Assembly (NCBI GenBank): GCA_016720825.1
Contig: JADKJV010000014.1
Coordinates: 1 to 64,000, forward strand
Length of the DNA: 64,000 bases
Origin: Chitinophagaceae bacterium
Lineage (GTDB): Bacteria > Bacteroidota > Bacteroidia > Chitinophagales > Chitinophagaceae
Direction of reading: 5' to 3'
In this document: positions 47,287 to 55,743 of the stretch, in pieces
Numbering within the stretch: the stretch's first letter is position 1
Layout of the letters: every line of letters starts with the position of its first letter
The notes under the pieces: generated by a model
The model's input: only the letters and a program-made list of their open reading frames with translations
Told to the model about the DNA's origin: nothing
Databases searched by the model: none
Translations under genes and position numbers: made by a program

Positions 47287-48296
47287 TATACCAGTACCTG
47301 AAAAATATAGTGTTTGCATACCCGCTGGTATTGACAGGATTGATCCTATTGCCTGCATTGGTGTACTGGTATGTGAAAAAAAATAACCGGTCGCAGCCAA
47401 CGGTGCTTGTTTCATCAGCGTATGCATTCAGGGTGAAGTCGTGGAAAAACCGCTTCAGGCATATTCCGTTTGTATTGCGGTTACTTGCTGTTGCGGCTTT
47501 GGTGATTGCACTGGCGCGTCCGCAGAAAAAACATGCTGAACAGGAAACCAATGGTGAGGGTATTGATATTGTGTTGTGTATGGATGTAAGTGGTTCGATG
47601 GGATCGCCGGATATACCACCTTCCCGGATGGAAGTGGCCAAAGAGATGGCGGAAGAATTTGTGCGCAGCAGGCCGGTGGACCGGATTGGTCTCGTGATAT
47701 TTTCCGGCGAAAGTTTTACGCAGTGCCCGGTGACGTCAGACCGGATGAACCTGATCAGTCAGATAAAAATGCTGGAGAGCCGTAAATACCTGGATGACGG
47801 AACGGTGATCGGGGAGGGGCTGGCGACTTCGGTTGACCGTTTACGCAAGAGCCAGGGTAAGAGTAAAGTGATTATCCTGCTGACGGATGGAAAAGAAGAT
47901 CCGCCGGAGACAAGATTGATTGATCCCTTAACGGCTTTGGATATTGCCAAAACGGCCGGGGTTAAAGTGTATACCATTGGTGTGAGCGGTGCGCCGGAAC
48001 AGCAGCCGGTCGCCAATCCGAAAAGAAATGGACGTCCTTCCGCCGGGGCTGATTTCCTGGATGAGCAGTTGCTGCAGAAAATAGCCGGGGAAACAGGCGG
48101 TCAGTATTACCGCGCCCGGGACCGCGAGGGTTTGCAGAAAGTATATAAACAGATTGACCAGCTCGAAAAATCGAAAATAGAAACCCGCAATTATACAAGG
48201 GCGGAAGAAATGTTCCTGCCGTTTGTGCTGGCTGCACTGGGACTGGTTTTCCTGGAAATGATATTGAAGTTTACTTTATTCAGGAGGTTTCCCTGA
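47283..48296 (+). CDS. von Willebrand factor A domain protein, BatA-like
   Basis: A 337-residue membrane protein: two N-terminal helices (YPLVLTGLILLPALVYWY, IPFVLRLLAVAALVIALARP), a VWA domain with a complete metal site (DIVLCMDVSGSMG; ILLTDGKED) and a C-terminal helix (MFLPFVLAALGLVFLEMIL). This is the BatA layout of Bacteroidota Bat operons. The usual following genes batB, batC and batE are not here: the next gene is rsgA. Confidence 0.9.
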   Translation: MIYQYLKNIVFAYPLVLTGLILLPALVYWYVKKNNRSQPTVLVSSAYAFRVKSWKNRFRHIPFVLRLLAVAALVIALARPQKKHAEQETNGEGIDIVLCMDVSGSMGSPDIPPSRMEVAKEMAEEFVRSRPVDRIGLVIFSGESFTQCPVTSDRMNLISQIKMLESRKYLDDGTVIGEGLATSVDRLRKSQGKSKVIILLTDGKEDPPETRLIDPLTALDIAKTAGVKVYTIGVSGAPEQQPVANPKRNGRPSAGADFLDEQLLQKIAGETGGQYYRARDREGLQKVYKQIDQLEKSKIETRNYTRAEEMFLPFVLAALGLVFLEMILKFTLFRRFP

Positions 48297-48307
48297 ACTT
48301 CGCAGCA

Positions 48308-49231
48308 ATGAAAGGAACAGTTTACAAATCCACCGGCAGCTGGTATTCCGTGAAAGATGAAACGGGGCATTTCTGGAATGCCCGGATGAAAGGCGTGATG
48401 AAGATGGATGACATCACATCTACGAACCCGGTGGCCGTGGGTGATTTGGTGGAGATTGAAGAAGAAGGGGCAGAAGGCGCTGCGATGATCAAAACCATAT
48501 TTGACCGCAATAATTATATTAACCGGCAATCGCCCCGGTTCAAACACCAGCATCATATTGTAGCATCAAACCTCGACCAGAGCCTGCTGGTGGCTACCTT
48601 GAAAGTTCCCCGCACCTCACAGGGTTTTATGGACCGTTTCCTGGTGGCTTCAGAAATGTACCATGTAAAACCGCTGATCGTTTTCAATAAATCGGATTTG
48701 TATGGCAAGAAGGAAATGGAGCAGTATGAACAATTCCGGAGTATGTATGATACCGTCGGCTACCCGGTGCGTTTAATCAGTGTGGAAAAGAGAGAGGGGA
48801 TTGAAGAACTGAAAACTTTACTGAAAGATAAAACCACATTAATCAGCGGACACAGTGGTGTGGGTAAATCCTCTTTACTAAACCTGATCTTCCCTGATAT
48901 TCAACTCAAGACCCAGGATGTGAGTGGCTGGAGCGGCAAAGGCCAGCATACAACCACTTTTGCGGAAATGTATGATTTGCCCGGCGGCGGCCGTGTGATT
49001 GATACACCCGGAATGCGTGAATTTGGATTGGTGGATATCAGCAAACAGGAATTATCCCATTATTTCCCCGAGATGCGGGATCGTTTAAAAGATTGTCAGT
49101 TTAATAACTGCGTTCATATGAATGAACCTTCCTGCGCCATCAAAGAAGCGGTTGTAAAAGGGGAGATACACGAAGACAGATACATCAGTTACCTGGGTAT
49201 CCTTGACAGTATTGAGGAGCAGTCATACTGA
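48308..49231 (+). CDS. rsgA: ribosome small subunit-dependent GTPase A
   Basis: Circularly permuted GTPase acting in late 30S maturation. In order: N-terminal OB fold (VYKSTGSWYSVKDETGHFWN), G4 (IVFNKSDLYG), G1 P-loop (ISGHSGVGKSSLLNLIF), G3 (VIDTPGMREFG), and the C-terminal zinc site CQFNNCVHMNEPSC (CX4CXHX5C). 307 residues, intact. It ends back to back with the gene on the other strand. Confidence 0.95.
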   Translation: MKGTVYKSTGSWYSVKDETGHFWNARMKGVMKMDDITSTNPVAVGDLVEIEEEGAEGAAMIKTIFDRNNYINRQSPRFKHQHHIVASNLDQSLLVATLKVPRTSQGFMDRFLVASEMYHVKPLIVFNKSDLYGKKEMEQYEQFRSMYDTVGYPVRLISVEKREGIEELKTLLKDKTTLISGHSGVGKSSLLNLIFPDIQLKTQDVSGWSGKGQHTTTFAEMYDLPGGGRVIDTPGMREFGLVDISKQELSHYFPEMRDRLKDCQFNNCVHMNEPSCAIKEAVVKGEIHEDRYISYLGILDSIEEQSY

Positions 49232-49558
49232 TCAGGCAATATGCTTGTGTTCTGCAAGCAGTTTACCTTCCAGCAAATTAGCGAGTTCAACAACGGCTTT
49301 GTTTTCCTTGTTTAAAGCGTCACGGGTTTTAGCGGGGAAAATAGAAATACCGGTGTAAATGCTGTAATGCAGGGTGAGGGTATAACCTTTGAAGCGGAAT
49401 TCCCAGTCAATGGTATCAAAGTCGTCTTCTTTGTTCAAAAACTTAACTTTTAATTCATCACTGAGGACATCTGCAACGTGGTAAAAACTTTTTAACCCTC
49501 CATCATCTGAAATGACGGCTTCGGTGCAGCCAAAGTTGGTTCGTAGGGTGAGACTCAT
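49232..49558 (-). CDS. hypothetical protein, 108 residues
   Basis: A short acidic alpha/beta protein without a signal peptide (FGCTEAVISDDGGLKSFYHV, DTIDWEFRFKGYTLTLHYSI, YTGISIFPAKTRDALNKEN). Strong strand-turn-strand pattern in the middle and a C-terminal helix ending in EHKHIA. I do not recognise a family. Its stop codon directly abuts that of rsgA. Codon pattern and length look real. Confidence 0.65.
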   Translation of the reverse strand: MSLTLRTNFGCTEAVISDDGGLKSFYHVADVLSDELKVKFLNKEDDFDTIDWEFRFKGYTLTLHYSIYTGISIFPAKTRDALNKENKAVVELANLLEGKLLAEHKHIA

Positions 49559-49620
49559 GGTACAGGTTTTAATGGTTATTCATAAGACTGGATTGAAGGT
49601 GGATTAGCTGCTTAACTTCC

Positions 49621-49815
49621 TCAACTTTTGAATTTTTTGGCTTTTTTCACATCCTTCATGGCTTTGGGATCGCCGCTGATGATTTTTTCCGCACCAACAT
49701 TTTTACCGTTGGAAGGACAGCCATACTTGGGTTTGAAGATACTATGCCAGAGTTTGCAGGAACTGAAAAGCATGCAAATGGCCAGGGCCAGGGTTATAAA
49801 TCTAAGGTTTTTCAT
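49621..49815 (-). CDS. small lipoprotein, 64 residues
   Basis: MKNLRFITLALAICMLFSSC is a clear lipoprotein signal (lipobox FSSC). The mature part is only about 45 residues, basic, with one more cysteine (KPKYGCPSNGKNVGAEKI) and a lysine-rich end. ATG 49815 starts the signal; a longer reading to 49893 is not supported. Function unknown. Confidence 0.7.
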   Translation of the reverse strand: MKNLRFITLALAICMLFSSCKLWHSIFKPKYGCPSNGKNVGAEKIISGDPKAMKDVKKAKKFKS

Positions 49816-49903
49816 ATATCTAGATATTGGTAGAACGAAATTATACATTAAAAATTGCCTGTGAAAGGGGTAGTTAATGTGTACCGGGTACAAAATAAAA
49901 AGG

Positions 49904-50425
49904 TCATTTCATGTCCTTAAACCAGCCTGCGTAACGGATATAATTATTGGCGATCCGGTGGATTTCGCCGTGCAGCAGTTCCTGTGATATATCTTTTACT
50001 TTTTTAGCGGGCACACCGGCATAAATGCTGCCGGCTTCGCAGACTGTGTTTTCCAATACTACTGAACCGGCGGCAATAATGGTATTGCTGTGTACGACCA
50101 CATTGTCCATGACGATGGCCCCCATACCGATAAGTACATCATCATGCAGTGTACAGCCGTGCACGATGGCATGGTGTCCGATGGAAACATTATTTCCGAT
50201 GGTGGTCCCGTATTTTTCAAACGTGCAATGGATGCAGGCGCCGTCCTGGATATTTACTTTATTCCCGATTTTGATAAAGTTCACATCCCCGCGGATGACG
50301 GTATTAAACCAGGCACTGCATTGGTCGCCCATAACCACATCACCTACGATGGTGGCATTGGGGGCGATGAAGCAATCTTTTCCGAAGCTGGGTGATTTGC
50401 CCTCAACGGGCCAGATGATTGGCAT
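49904..50425 (-). CDS. gamma-carbonic anhydrase / left-handed beta-helix family protein
   Basis: A 173-residue trimeric hexapeptide-repeat protein: CFIAPNATIVGDVVMGDQCS, WFNTVIRGDVNFIKIGNKVN, and the metal-ligand histidines in GACIHCTF and SIGHHAIVHGC. The family is related to Cam-type carbonic anhydrases; some members have enzyme activity and others do not. A cysteine or histidine ligand pattern is complete. ATG 50425 is preferred over the repeat-derived reading from 50482. Confidence 0.87.
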   Translation of the reverse strand: MPIIWPVEGKSPSFGKDCFIAPNATIVGDVVMGDQCSAWFNTVIRGDVNFIKIGNKVNIQDGACIHCTFEKYGTTIGNNVSIGHHAIVHGCTLHDDVLIGMGAIVMDNVVVHSNTIIAAGSVVLENTVCEAGSIYAGVPAKKVKDISQELLHGEIHRIANNYIRYAGWFKDMK

Positions 50426-50439
50426 GGGTTTAGTTTTTT

Positions 50440-50575
50440 TAAATGAGTTCCGGTGGGTGAGGACACCCACCGGGGCGGACACCCACCAGGGCGGATATAC
50501 ACCGGGGCGTAAATATCCGGAATTATTAAATGCTTTGGCCGGTGGAAGTTATGAGTGGCCGTGGTGGGTGTTCTC
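50440..50575. repeat. 16-bp tandem repeat with perfect inverted repeat (GGTGGGTG)
   Basis: Three head-to-tail 16-bp units lie at 50461-50476, 50477-50492 and 50493-50508 (GGACACCCACCGGGGC and variants). CCGGTGGGTG (50450-50459) and CACCCACCGG (50464-50473) form a perfect 10-bp stem with a 4-nt loop. A further GGTGGGTG occurs at 50563-50570. The block lies between the divergent carbonic anhydrase and aminotransferase genes. Confidence 0.8.
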
Positions 50576-50640
50576 ATCCACCACTCCGAAGATTATCCCT
50601 ATTTATAAAAATACCTCAGCTGAATAGCGATATTTGCGGC

Positions 50641-51819
50641 ATGAATACCCGGGAATTATTCCTGCAACATATCGGCCAGACTTCACCCGCACCGATGGGG
50701 CTGGAGATTGTGAAGGCCGAAGGCTGCACATTGACAGATAAGTCGGGCAAAGCATATATTGACCTGGTGGGTGGCATCAGTGTGGCCAATACCGGGCATC
50801 GTCATCCTAAAGTGCTGGATGCAATCCGGGAACAGCTGGATGCTTACCTGCATATCATGGTGTACGGCGAATTTGTGGAAACACCGCAGGTTCGCTATGC
50901 AGAACTGCTGGTGAATAACCTGCCTGCTTCGCTGAACAGTGTTTATTTTACCAACTCGGGAACCGAAGCCGTGGAAGGTGCGATGAAACTGGCCAAACGG
51001 GTTACCAACCGCGCCGAAATCCTCGCCTTCAATCATTCTTATCACGGTTCAACCCAGGGCTCATTGAGTATTATTGGTGATGAATACTGGCGGAATGCCT
51101 ACCGGCCTTTATTGCCCGGGGTGTATCATGCAAATCATAACGAATTTGCTTCGCTGGATTTAATCACGGAGAACACCGCCTGCGTGGTGGCTGAGTTAAT
51201 TCAGGCGGAAGCCGGTGTGAAAACCCCTTCGCGTGAATGGATCCAGGCGCTGCGTAAAAAATGTGATGAGACCGGTGCGTTACTCATTGCTGATGAAATA
51301 CAGTCTGGTTTTTTCAGAACCGGATCGCTCTGGGCTTTTGAGCAGTTTGGTATTGTACCTGATATTTTATTACTGGGCAAAGCCCTGGGTGGCGGATTAC
51401 CACTCGGTGCCTTTATTGCAGACAAGAAACTGATGGACCAGCTGACCGTGAATCCGGTGCTGGGTCATATCACCACGTTTGGCGGTCATCCGCTTTGTTG
51501 TGCAGCAGGTAAAGCAGCGATGGAAGTAATCTTGGAAGAAATCAATCCTGAATCCATACAATCCAAAGAAAAATTATTCAGGGAGTTGCTGGTGCACCCG
51601 AAAATAAAATCAGTGAACAGTGCCGGTTTATGGCTGGCGGTTGAATTTGATTCTTTTGAAACGAATAAAAAAGTAATTGAAGGTTGTATTGCAAACGGGG
51701 TGCTGACGGATTGGTTTTTGTTTGCACCTGCGTGTTTAAGGGTGTCGCCGCCGTTGGTAATAAGGGAAGAAGAAATTGTGCAAGCCTGCAAGGTGATAGT
51801 AGCCTCTTGCAAAATTTAA
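50641..51819 (+). CDS. class III aminotransferase (acetylornithine/ornithine-type)
   Basis: A 392-residue PLP enzyme of the acetylornithine/GABA aminotransferase group: YIDLVGGISVANTGHRHPKV, FTNSGTEAVEGAMKLAKR, ADEIQSGFFRTG, and the Schiff-base lysine in LLLGKALGGGLPLGAF. Donor and acceptor cannot be fixed from the sequence, and there are no arginine-pathway neighbours. ATG 50641 follows a GATATTTG element close to the TAnnTTTG consensus. Confidence 0.87.
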   Translation: MNTRELFLQHIGQTSPAPMGLEIVKAEGCTLTDKSGKAYIDLVGGISVANTGHRHPKVLDAIREQLDAYLHIMVYGEFVETPQVRYAELLVNNLPASLNSVYFTNSGTEAVEGAMKLAKRVTNRAEILAFNHSYHGSTQGSLSIIGDEYWRNAYRPLLPGVYHANHNEFASLDLITENTACVVAELIQAEAGVKTPSREWIQALRKKCDETGALLIADEIQSGFFRTGSLWAFEQFGIVPDILLLGKALGGGLPLGAFIADKKLMDQLTVNPVLGHITTFGGHPLCCAAGKAAMEVILEEINPESIQSKEKLFRELLVHPKIKSVNSAGLWLAVEFDSFETNKKVIEGCIANGVLTDWFLFAPACLRVSPPLVIREEEIVQACKVIVASCKI

Positions 51820-51921
51820 ATACAAAACCACAAGGCTCACAAAGGAATACACAAAGCACACAAAGAGTCTAACCTTGTGAACTTTGTGTATTCCTTTTGT
51901 GTACTTAGTGGTAAAATGTAT
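51820..51921. terminator. bidirectional terminator-like ACAAAG inverted repeat
   Basis: Fills the whole space between the convergent aminotransferase and glpF stop codons. One arm reads ACCACAAGG...CACAAAGG..CACAAAGC; the other reads CTTTGTGTATTCCTTTTGTGT..GTGGT, giving a long imperfect stem. Same family as the copies at 5204, 38723 and 55640. Confidence 0.78.
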
Positions 51922-52632
51922 TTAATGTATTTGCTTAAACACCAACACCGCCAACACCGCTCCAATCACCGGTCCCACCACCGGCACCCAGCTATATCCC
52001 CAGTCACTGCTTCCTTTTCCTTTCATTGGTAAAATAGCATGCGCAATACGCGGCGCCAGGTCACGTGCAGGATTGATGGCATAACCTGTGGGCCCGCCTA
52101 ATGATAAACCGATCCCTAATACAAGTAATGAAGCAGGTAATGCACTCAATGTGCCCAGGTTTACGTCTGTTTGCGGCATCAGTAATATGCCTAAGATTAA
52201 AATAAACGTACCGATACATTCTGTAAGAACATTATAAACTGGTTTCCTGATGGCTGGTCCGGATGAGAATACAGCCAGTTGTGCCCCGGCATCGGTTGTT
52301 TCATCAAAATGTGGTTTGTAAGCCAGCCAGACAATGACCGCACCGATGAAAGCCCCGGCAAATTGTCCGCCGATATACGTGGCCAGGTCCGCCGTATCAA
52401 AAGTACCGAGTACTGACATGGCAATAGTAACAGCCGGATTCAGGTGTCCGCCACTGCCCAGTTTGGTGGCAGCATACACGCCGATGAAAACGCCCATTGC
52501 CCATCCGAATGTAATGACGATCCAGCCTGAATTATTTCCTTTTGTTTTATTGAGAACAACATTGGCCACAACGCCACCACCGAATGTGATCAGCAGGGCT
52601 GTGCCAATTAATTCACCCAAGAACGGAGACAT
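51922..52632 (-). CDS. glpF: glycerol uptake facilitator (aquaglyceroporin)
   Basis: A 236-residue MIP channel with six helices and both pore motifs: SGGHLNPAVTIAMSV and GYAINPARDLAPR. The aspartate after NPAR is typical of glycerol-conducting members. It lets glycerol cross the inner membrane, where GlpK traps it. It is third gene of the operon glpK-glpD-glpF, 11 bp after glpD. Confidence 0.93.
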   Translation of the reverse strand: MSPFLGELIGTALLITFGGGVVANVVLNKTKGNNSGWIVITFGWAMGVFIGVYAATKLGSGGHLNPAVTIAMSVLGTFDTADLATYIGGQFAGAFIGAVIVWLAYKPHFDETTDAGAQLAVFSSGPAIRKPVYNVLTECIGTFILILGILLMPQTDVNLGTLSALPASLLVLGIGLSLGGPTGYAINPARDLAPRIAHAILPMKGKGSSDWGYSWVPVVGPVIGAVLAVLVFKQIH

Positions 52633-52643
52633 AGCAATCAGTT

Positions 52644-54125
52644 TTAGTTTGGAAGATAGTTTTGCGAAACTGTTTTAAAGATATTTATTTGTTCGTTAAT
52701 CCAATCTTCATCTTTTTGGAGATTTACGGCCATCAGGGTTGCCACCTGGTTTGCCATTACCTGGGATGCTTTCGCATCAAGTAATAATTGCCGGCTGCGG
52801 CGGGACAGGAAATCTTCAACAGTCATACACAGTTCTTCGTCCACGGCTTTCTGGATCCAGAGCCTCAATAAAGATTCAGGTAAATCTTTTACAGCTGCCG
52901 GTATCATGATCTGGGATGCTTTGCCCAATGAAATGGTCTTTGTACTGCAGGGCAGGGCTTCGAGTTTTGCCTGGGCGATGGCAAAATCAGTTACGTCTTC
53001 TGCCATTTTACGGTAGGTGGTCCATTTGCCACCGGAGATGCTGATCAGGCCGCTGTCACTTTCATGGATCAGGTGATCCCTGGAGAGCGCTGCTGTTTTT
53101 TTTGATTTGCCTTTTACGAGCGGACGCAGGCCGGCAAAAACAGAACGGACATCATTGATTGACGGATGCCGGTTCAGGTAACGGCCGGTATGCTGCAGGA
53201 TGAAATCAATTTCCTCCGCACGGGCTTTGGGTTCATCACTGATGGTATCAACAGCCGTATCTGTGGTGCCTAATACAATTTTATCATGCCAGGGCACGGC
53301 GAATAACACGCGGCCATCATCCGTGCGGGGGATCATGATCGCGGCTTCACCGGGCAGGAATTCTTTATCAACCACCAGGTGAATGCCCTGGCTGGGTTTG
53401 ATCATGTCGCGGTGGTCTTTGTCATCCAGCCGCTGCAGGCTGTCGGTGAATACACCCGTTGCATTGATTACGCAGCGTGATTTAACTTCAAAGATTTTCC
53501 CCGTGAGCGCATCCTGTACAATCACACCGGCTATTTTCTTTTTGGTTTTCAGGAATCCGGTTACCGGGAAATAATTCAGTACGCTGGCACCGTACTCCGC
53601 TGCTTTTTGGGCCAGGCTGATCGCCATACGTGCATCATCAAATTGCCCGTCGTGATACAGGATACCACCCTTGAGCCCTTTGGCATCCAGTGTGGGTGCC
53701 TGTTCCAGCACTTCTTTTTTCGAAAGGAAAAGGGAAGGACCCAGACCAAGATTGCCGGCCATCTTATCATAAATCTTCAGACCGATTCCATAAAAAGGTT
53801 TCTCCCACCATTTGTAGTTGGGAACAATGAAAGGCTGGTTGCGTACCAGGTGCGGTGCATTCTGCAATAACAATCCTCTTTCACGCAGGGCCTCTTTTAC
53901 CAGTTTGATATTGCCTTGCTGAAGATACCGTACACCACCGTGTACAAGTTTGGTGCTTTTGGAAGAAGTGCCTTTGGCGAAATCTGATCTTTCAAATAGA
54001 ACAGTTTTTAATCCGCGGCTGGCGGCATCCAATGCAGTACCCAGACCAGTAGCGCCGCCGCCAATGATACAGATATCCCATTCCGGAGTTACAGAAAGGG
54101 ATTGGATAAACTGTTGCCTGTTCAT
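52644..54125 (-). CDS. glpD: aerobic glycerol-3-phosphate dehydrogenase (FAD)
   Basis: Membrane-associated flavoenzyme oxidising glycerol 3-phosphate to dihydroxyacetone phosphate and passing electrons to quinone. It has an FAD-binding Rossmann motif (DICIIGGGATGLGTALDAA), FAKGTSSKSTKLVHGGVRYL, GKWTTYRKMAEDVTDFA, and a C-terminal helical domain. 493 residues, intact. Its start overlaps the glpK stop (ATGA), consistent with translational coupling. Confidence 0.93.
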   Translation of the reverse strand: MNRQQFIQSLSVTPEWDICIIGGGATGLGTALDAASRGLKTVLFERSDFAKGTSSKSTKLVHGGVRYLQQGNIKLVKEALRERGLLLQNAPHLVRNQPFIVPNYKWWEKPFYGIGLKIYDKMAGNLGLGPSLFLSKKEVLEQAPTLDAKGLKGGILYHDGQFDDARMAISLAQKAAEYGASVLNYFPVTGFLKTKKKIAGVIVQDALTGKIFEVKSRCVINATGVFTDSLQRLDDKDHRDMIKPSQGIHLVVDKEFLPGEAAIMIPRTDDGRVLFAVPWHDKIVLGTTDTAVDTISDEPKARAEEIDFILQHTGRYLNRHPSINDVRSVFAGLRPLVKGKSKKTAALSRDHLIHESDSGLISISGGKWTTYRKMAEDVTDFAIAQAKLEALPCSTKTISLGKASQIMIPAAVKDLPESLLRLWIQKAVDEELCMTVEDFLSRRSRQLLLDAKASQVMANQVATLMAVNLQKDEDWINEQINIFKTVSQNYLPN

Positions 54126-55591
54126 TTATCGTTTGCCCATGCGATGGTGGCCCTGACAGCTCTTTGCCATCCGTTCACCAGATCGGTTGCTTTTTCCGTT
54201 GTCATCGCGGGCGAAAATGATTTATTGACCTGCCATTGCTGGCTGATATCCTGTATGTCTTTCCAGTAGCCGACTGCAAGTCCGGCGAGATAGGCTGCGC
54301 CCAGTGCCGTGGTTTCTGTAATGGTGGGGCGGACCACTTTGCAGGCCAGTATATCAGACTGGAACTGCATCAGCGGATCATTCACCGTAGCGCCACCATC
54401 CACTCTCAGTTCTTTGATTTGTATACCTGAATCCGCTTCCATGGCTTTCAGTACATCGTATGTCTGGTAAGCAATACTTTCCAATGCGGCTTTGGCCAAA
54501 TGGGCATGACTGCTGCCACGGGTGAGTCCAAACACCGTTCCTCTTGCATACTGGTTCCAGTGTGGTGCACCCAGTCCGGCGAAGGCGGGTACCACATAAA
54601 CACCATCGGTTGAATCAACCATATCGGCCAGCGCCTGCACTTCTGCAGAGCTGCGGATAATTTTCAATTCATCCCTGAGCCATTGTACAACGGCACCGGC
54701 AATAAACACACTGCCTTCCAGTGCGTATTCAGTCTTGCCATTAATTTTCCAGGCAATCGTAGTGAGCAGGTTATTGGTGGATTGAATTGCTTTCTCTCCT
54801 GTGTTCATCAGCATAAAACAACCCGTGCCATAGGTATTCTTTACCATGCCGGGTTCAGTACAAAGTTGTCCGAATAAAGCAGCCTGCTGGTCGCCGGCCA
54901 TGCCCGCTACGGGCGTATTGTTGTCATGGGTATGTCCGTATACTTCGCTGGATGCTTTTACTTCCGGTAAAACGGAAGCCGGTATATCCAGCAGTTGCAG
55001 TAATTCAGTATCCCAGGTTCCGGTATGGATATTAAACAGCATGGTGCGTGATGCATTGGATACATCCGTAACATGTACAGTTCCGTTTGTGAGTTTCCAG
55101 GTGAGCCAGGTATCAATGGTGCCAAAGGCCAGTTCTCCTTTCTCTGCTTTTTTGCGTGCGCCTTTTACTTCATCAAGTATCCACTTCAGTTTGGTGCCGG
55201 AGAAATAGGCGTCAACAATCAATCCTGTTTTCTGCCGGATCGTTTCTGCATGGCCTGCACTTCTCAGTTCATCACAATAAGCAGCTGTGCGGCGGTCCTG
55301 CCAGACAATGGCGTGATACAATGGTTTACCGGTTTTGCGGTCCCATACCACGGTTGTTTCCCTTTGATTGGTTATACCGATTGCGGCAATGTCTTTATAA
55401 CTGAGCCGGGCACCGGCGAGTGCTTCGGCCATGGTACCTGATTGGGTGCTCCAGATTTCGTCGGCATCATGCTCTACCCAGCCGGGCTGGGGAAAATGCT
55501 GCGTGAATTCTTTTTGTGCGGAGGCGATGATATTTCCCTGCTGGTCGAATATCATGGTACGGCTGGAGGTGGTGCCCTGGTCGAGGGACAT
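54122..55591 (-). CDS. glpK: glycerol kinase (5' end probably shifted)
   Basis: Phosphorylates glycerol to glycerol 3-phosphate in the cytoplasm. FGGY-family motifs: SLDQGTTSSRTMIFDQ, WDRKTGKPLYHAIVWQDRR, GMAGDQQAALFGQLC, NTYGTGCFMLMNTG and LRVDGGATVNDPLMQFQSDI. The ORF begins at ATG 55591 right at SLDQG and lacks the first strand. A second ATG at 55608 would give MSQQFIMSLDQG, the normal N terminus, if one base were added near 55596-55600. That is probably an indel error. It is first gene of the operon. Confidence 0.93.
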   Translation of the reverse strand: MSLDQGTTSSRTMIFDQQGNIIASAQKEFTQHFPQPGWVEHDADEIWSTQSGTMAEALAGARLSYKDIAAIGITNQRETTVVWDRKTGKPLYHAIVWQDRRTAAYCDELRSAGHAETIRQKTGLIVDAYFSGTKLKWILDEVKGARKKAEKGELAFGTIDTWLTWKLTNGTVHVTDVSNASRTMLFNIHTGTWDTELLQLLDIPASVLPEVKASSEVYGHTHDNNTPVAGMAGDQQAALFGQLCTEPGMVKNTYGTGCFMLMNTGEKAIQSTNNLLTTIAWKINGKTEYALEGSVFIAGAVVQWLRDELKIIRSSAEVQALADMVDSTDGVYVVPAFAGLGAPHWNQYARGTVFGLTRGSSHAHLAKAALESIAYQTYDVLKAMEADSGIQIKELRVDGGATVNDPLMQFQSDILACKVVRPTITETTALGAAYLAGLAVGYWKDIQDISQQWQVNKSFSPAMTTEKATDLVNGWQRAVRATIAWANDK

Positions 55592-55639
55592 GATGATTGC
55601 TGACTCATTGACTATCGTATGAAAGATAGTAAGATATTG

Positions 55640-55743
55640 AAATTTGTAATGAATACAAAGAACACAAAGGCTAAAACAAAGTGCACAAAGTCTGTCACTT
55701 TGTGTCCTTTGTTTACACCTTTGTGCACTTAGTGGTTAAATTT
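55640..55743. terminator. ACAAAG inverted repeat after DUF5686 gene
   Basis: ACACAAAGG...AACAAAGTGCACAAAG and CTTTGTGTCCTTTG...CTTTGTGCACTTAGTGGT form an imperfect stem. Flush with the stop of the gene at 55744 on the minus strand. It probably terminates that transcript before the glpK promoter. Confidence 0.72.

Noticed and set aside
44518..49231. A novel defence island around the MoxR/VWA genes
   Set aside because: MoxR-DUF58-BatD-BatA is a common Bacteroidota housekeeping-type operon; no nuclease, helicase or toxin genes lie nearby.
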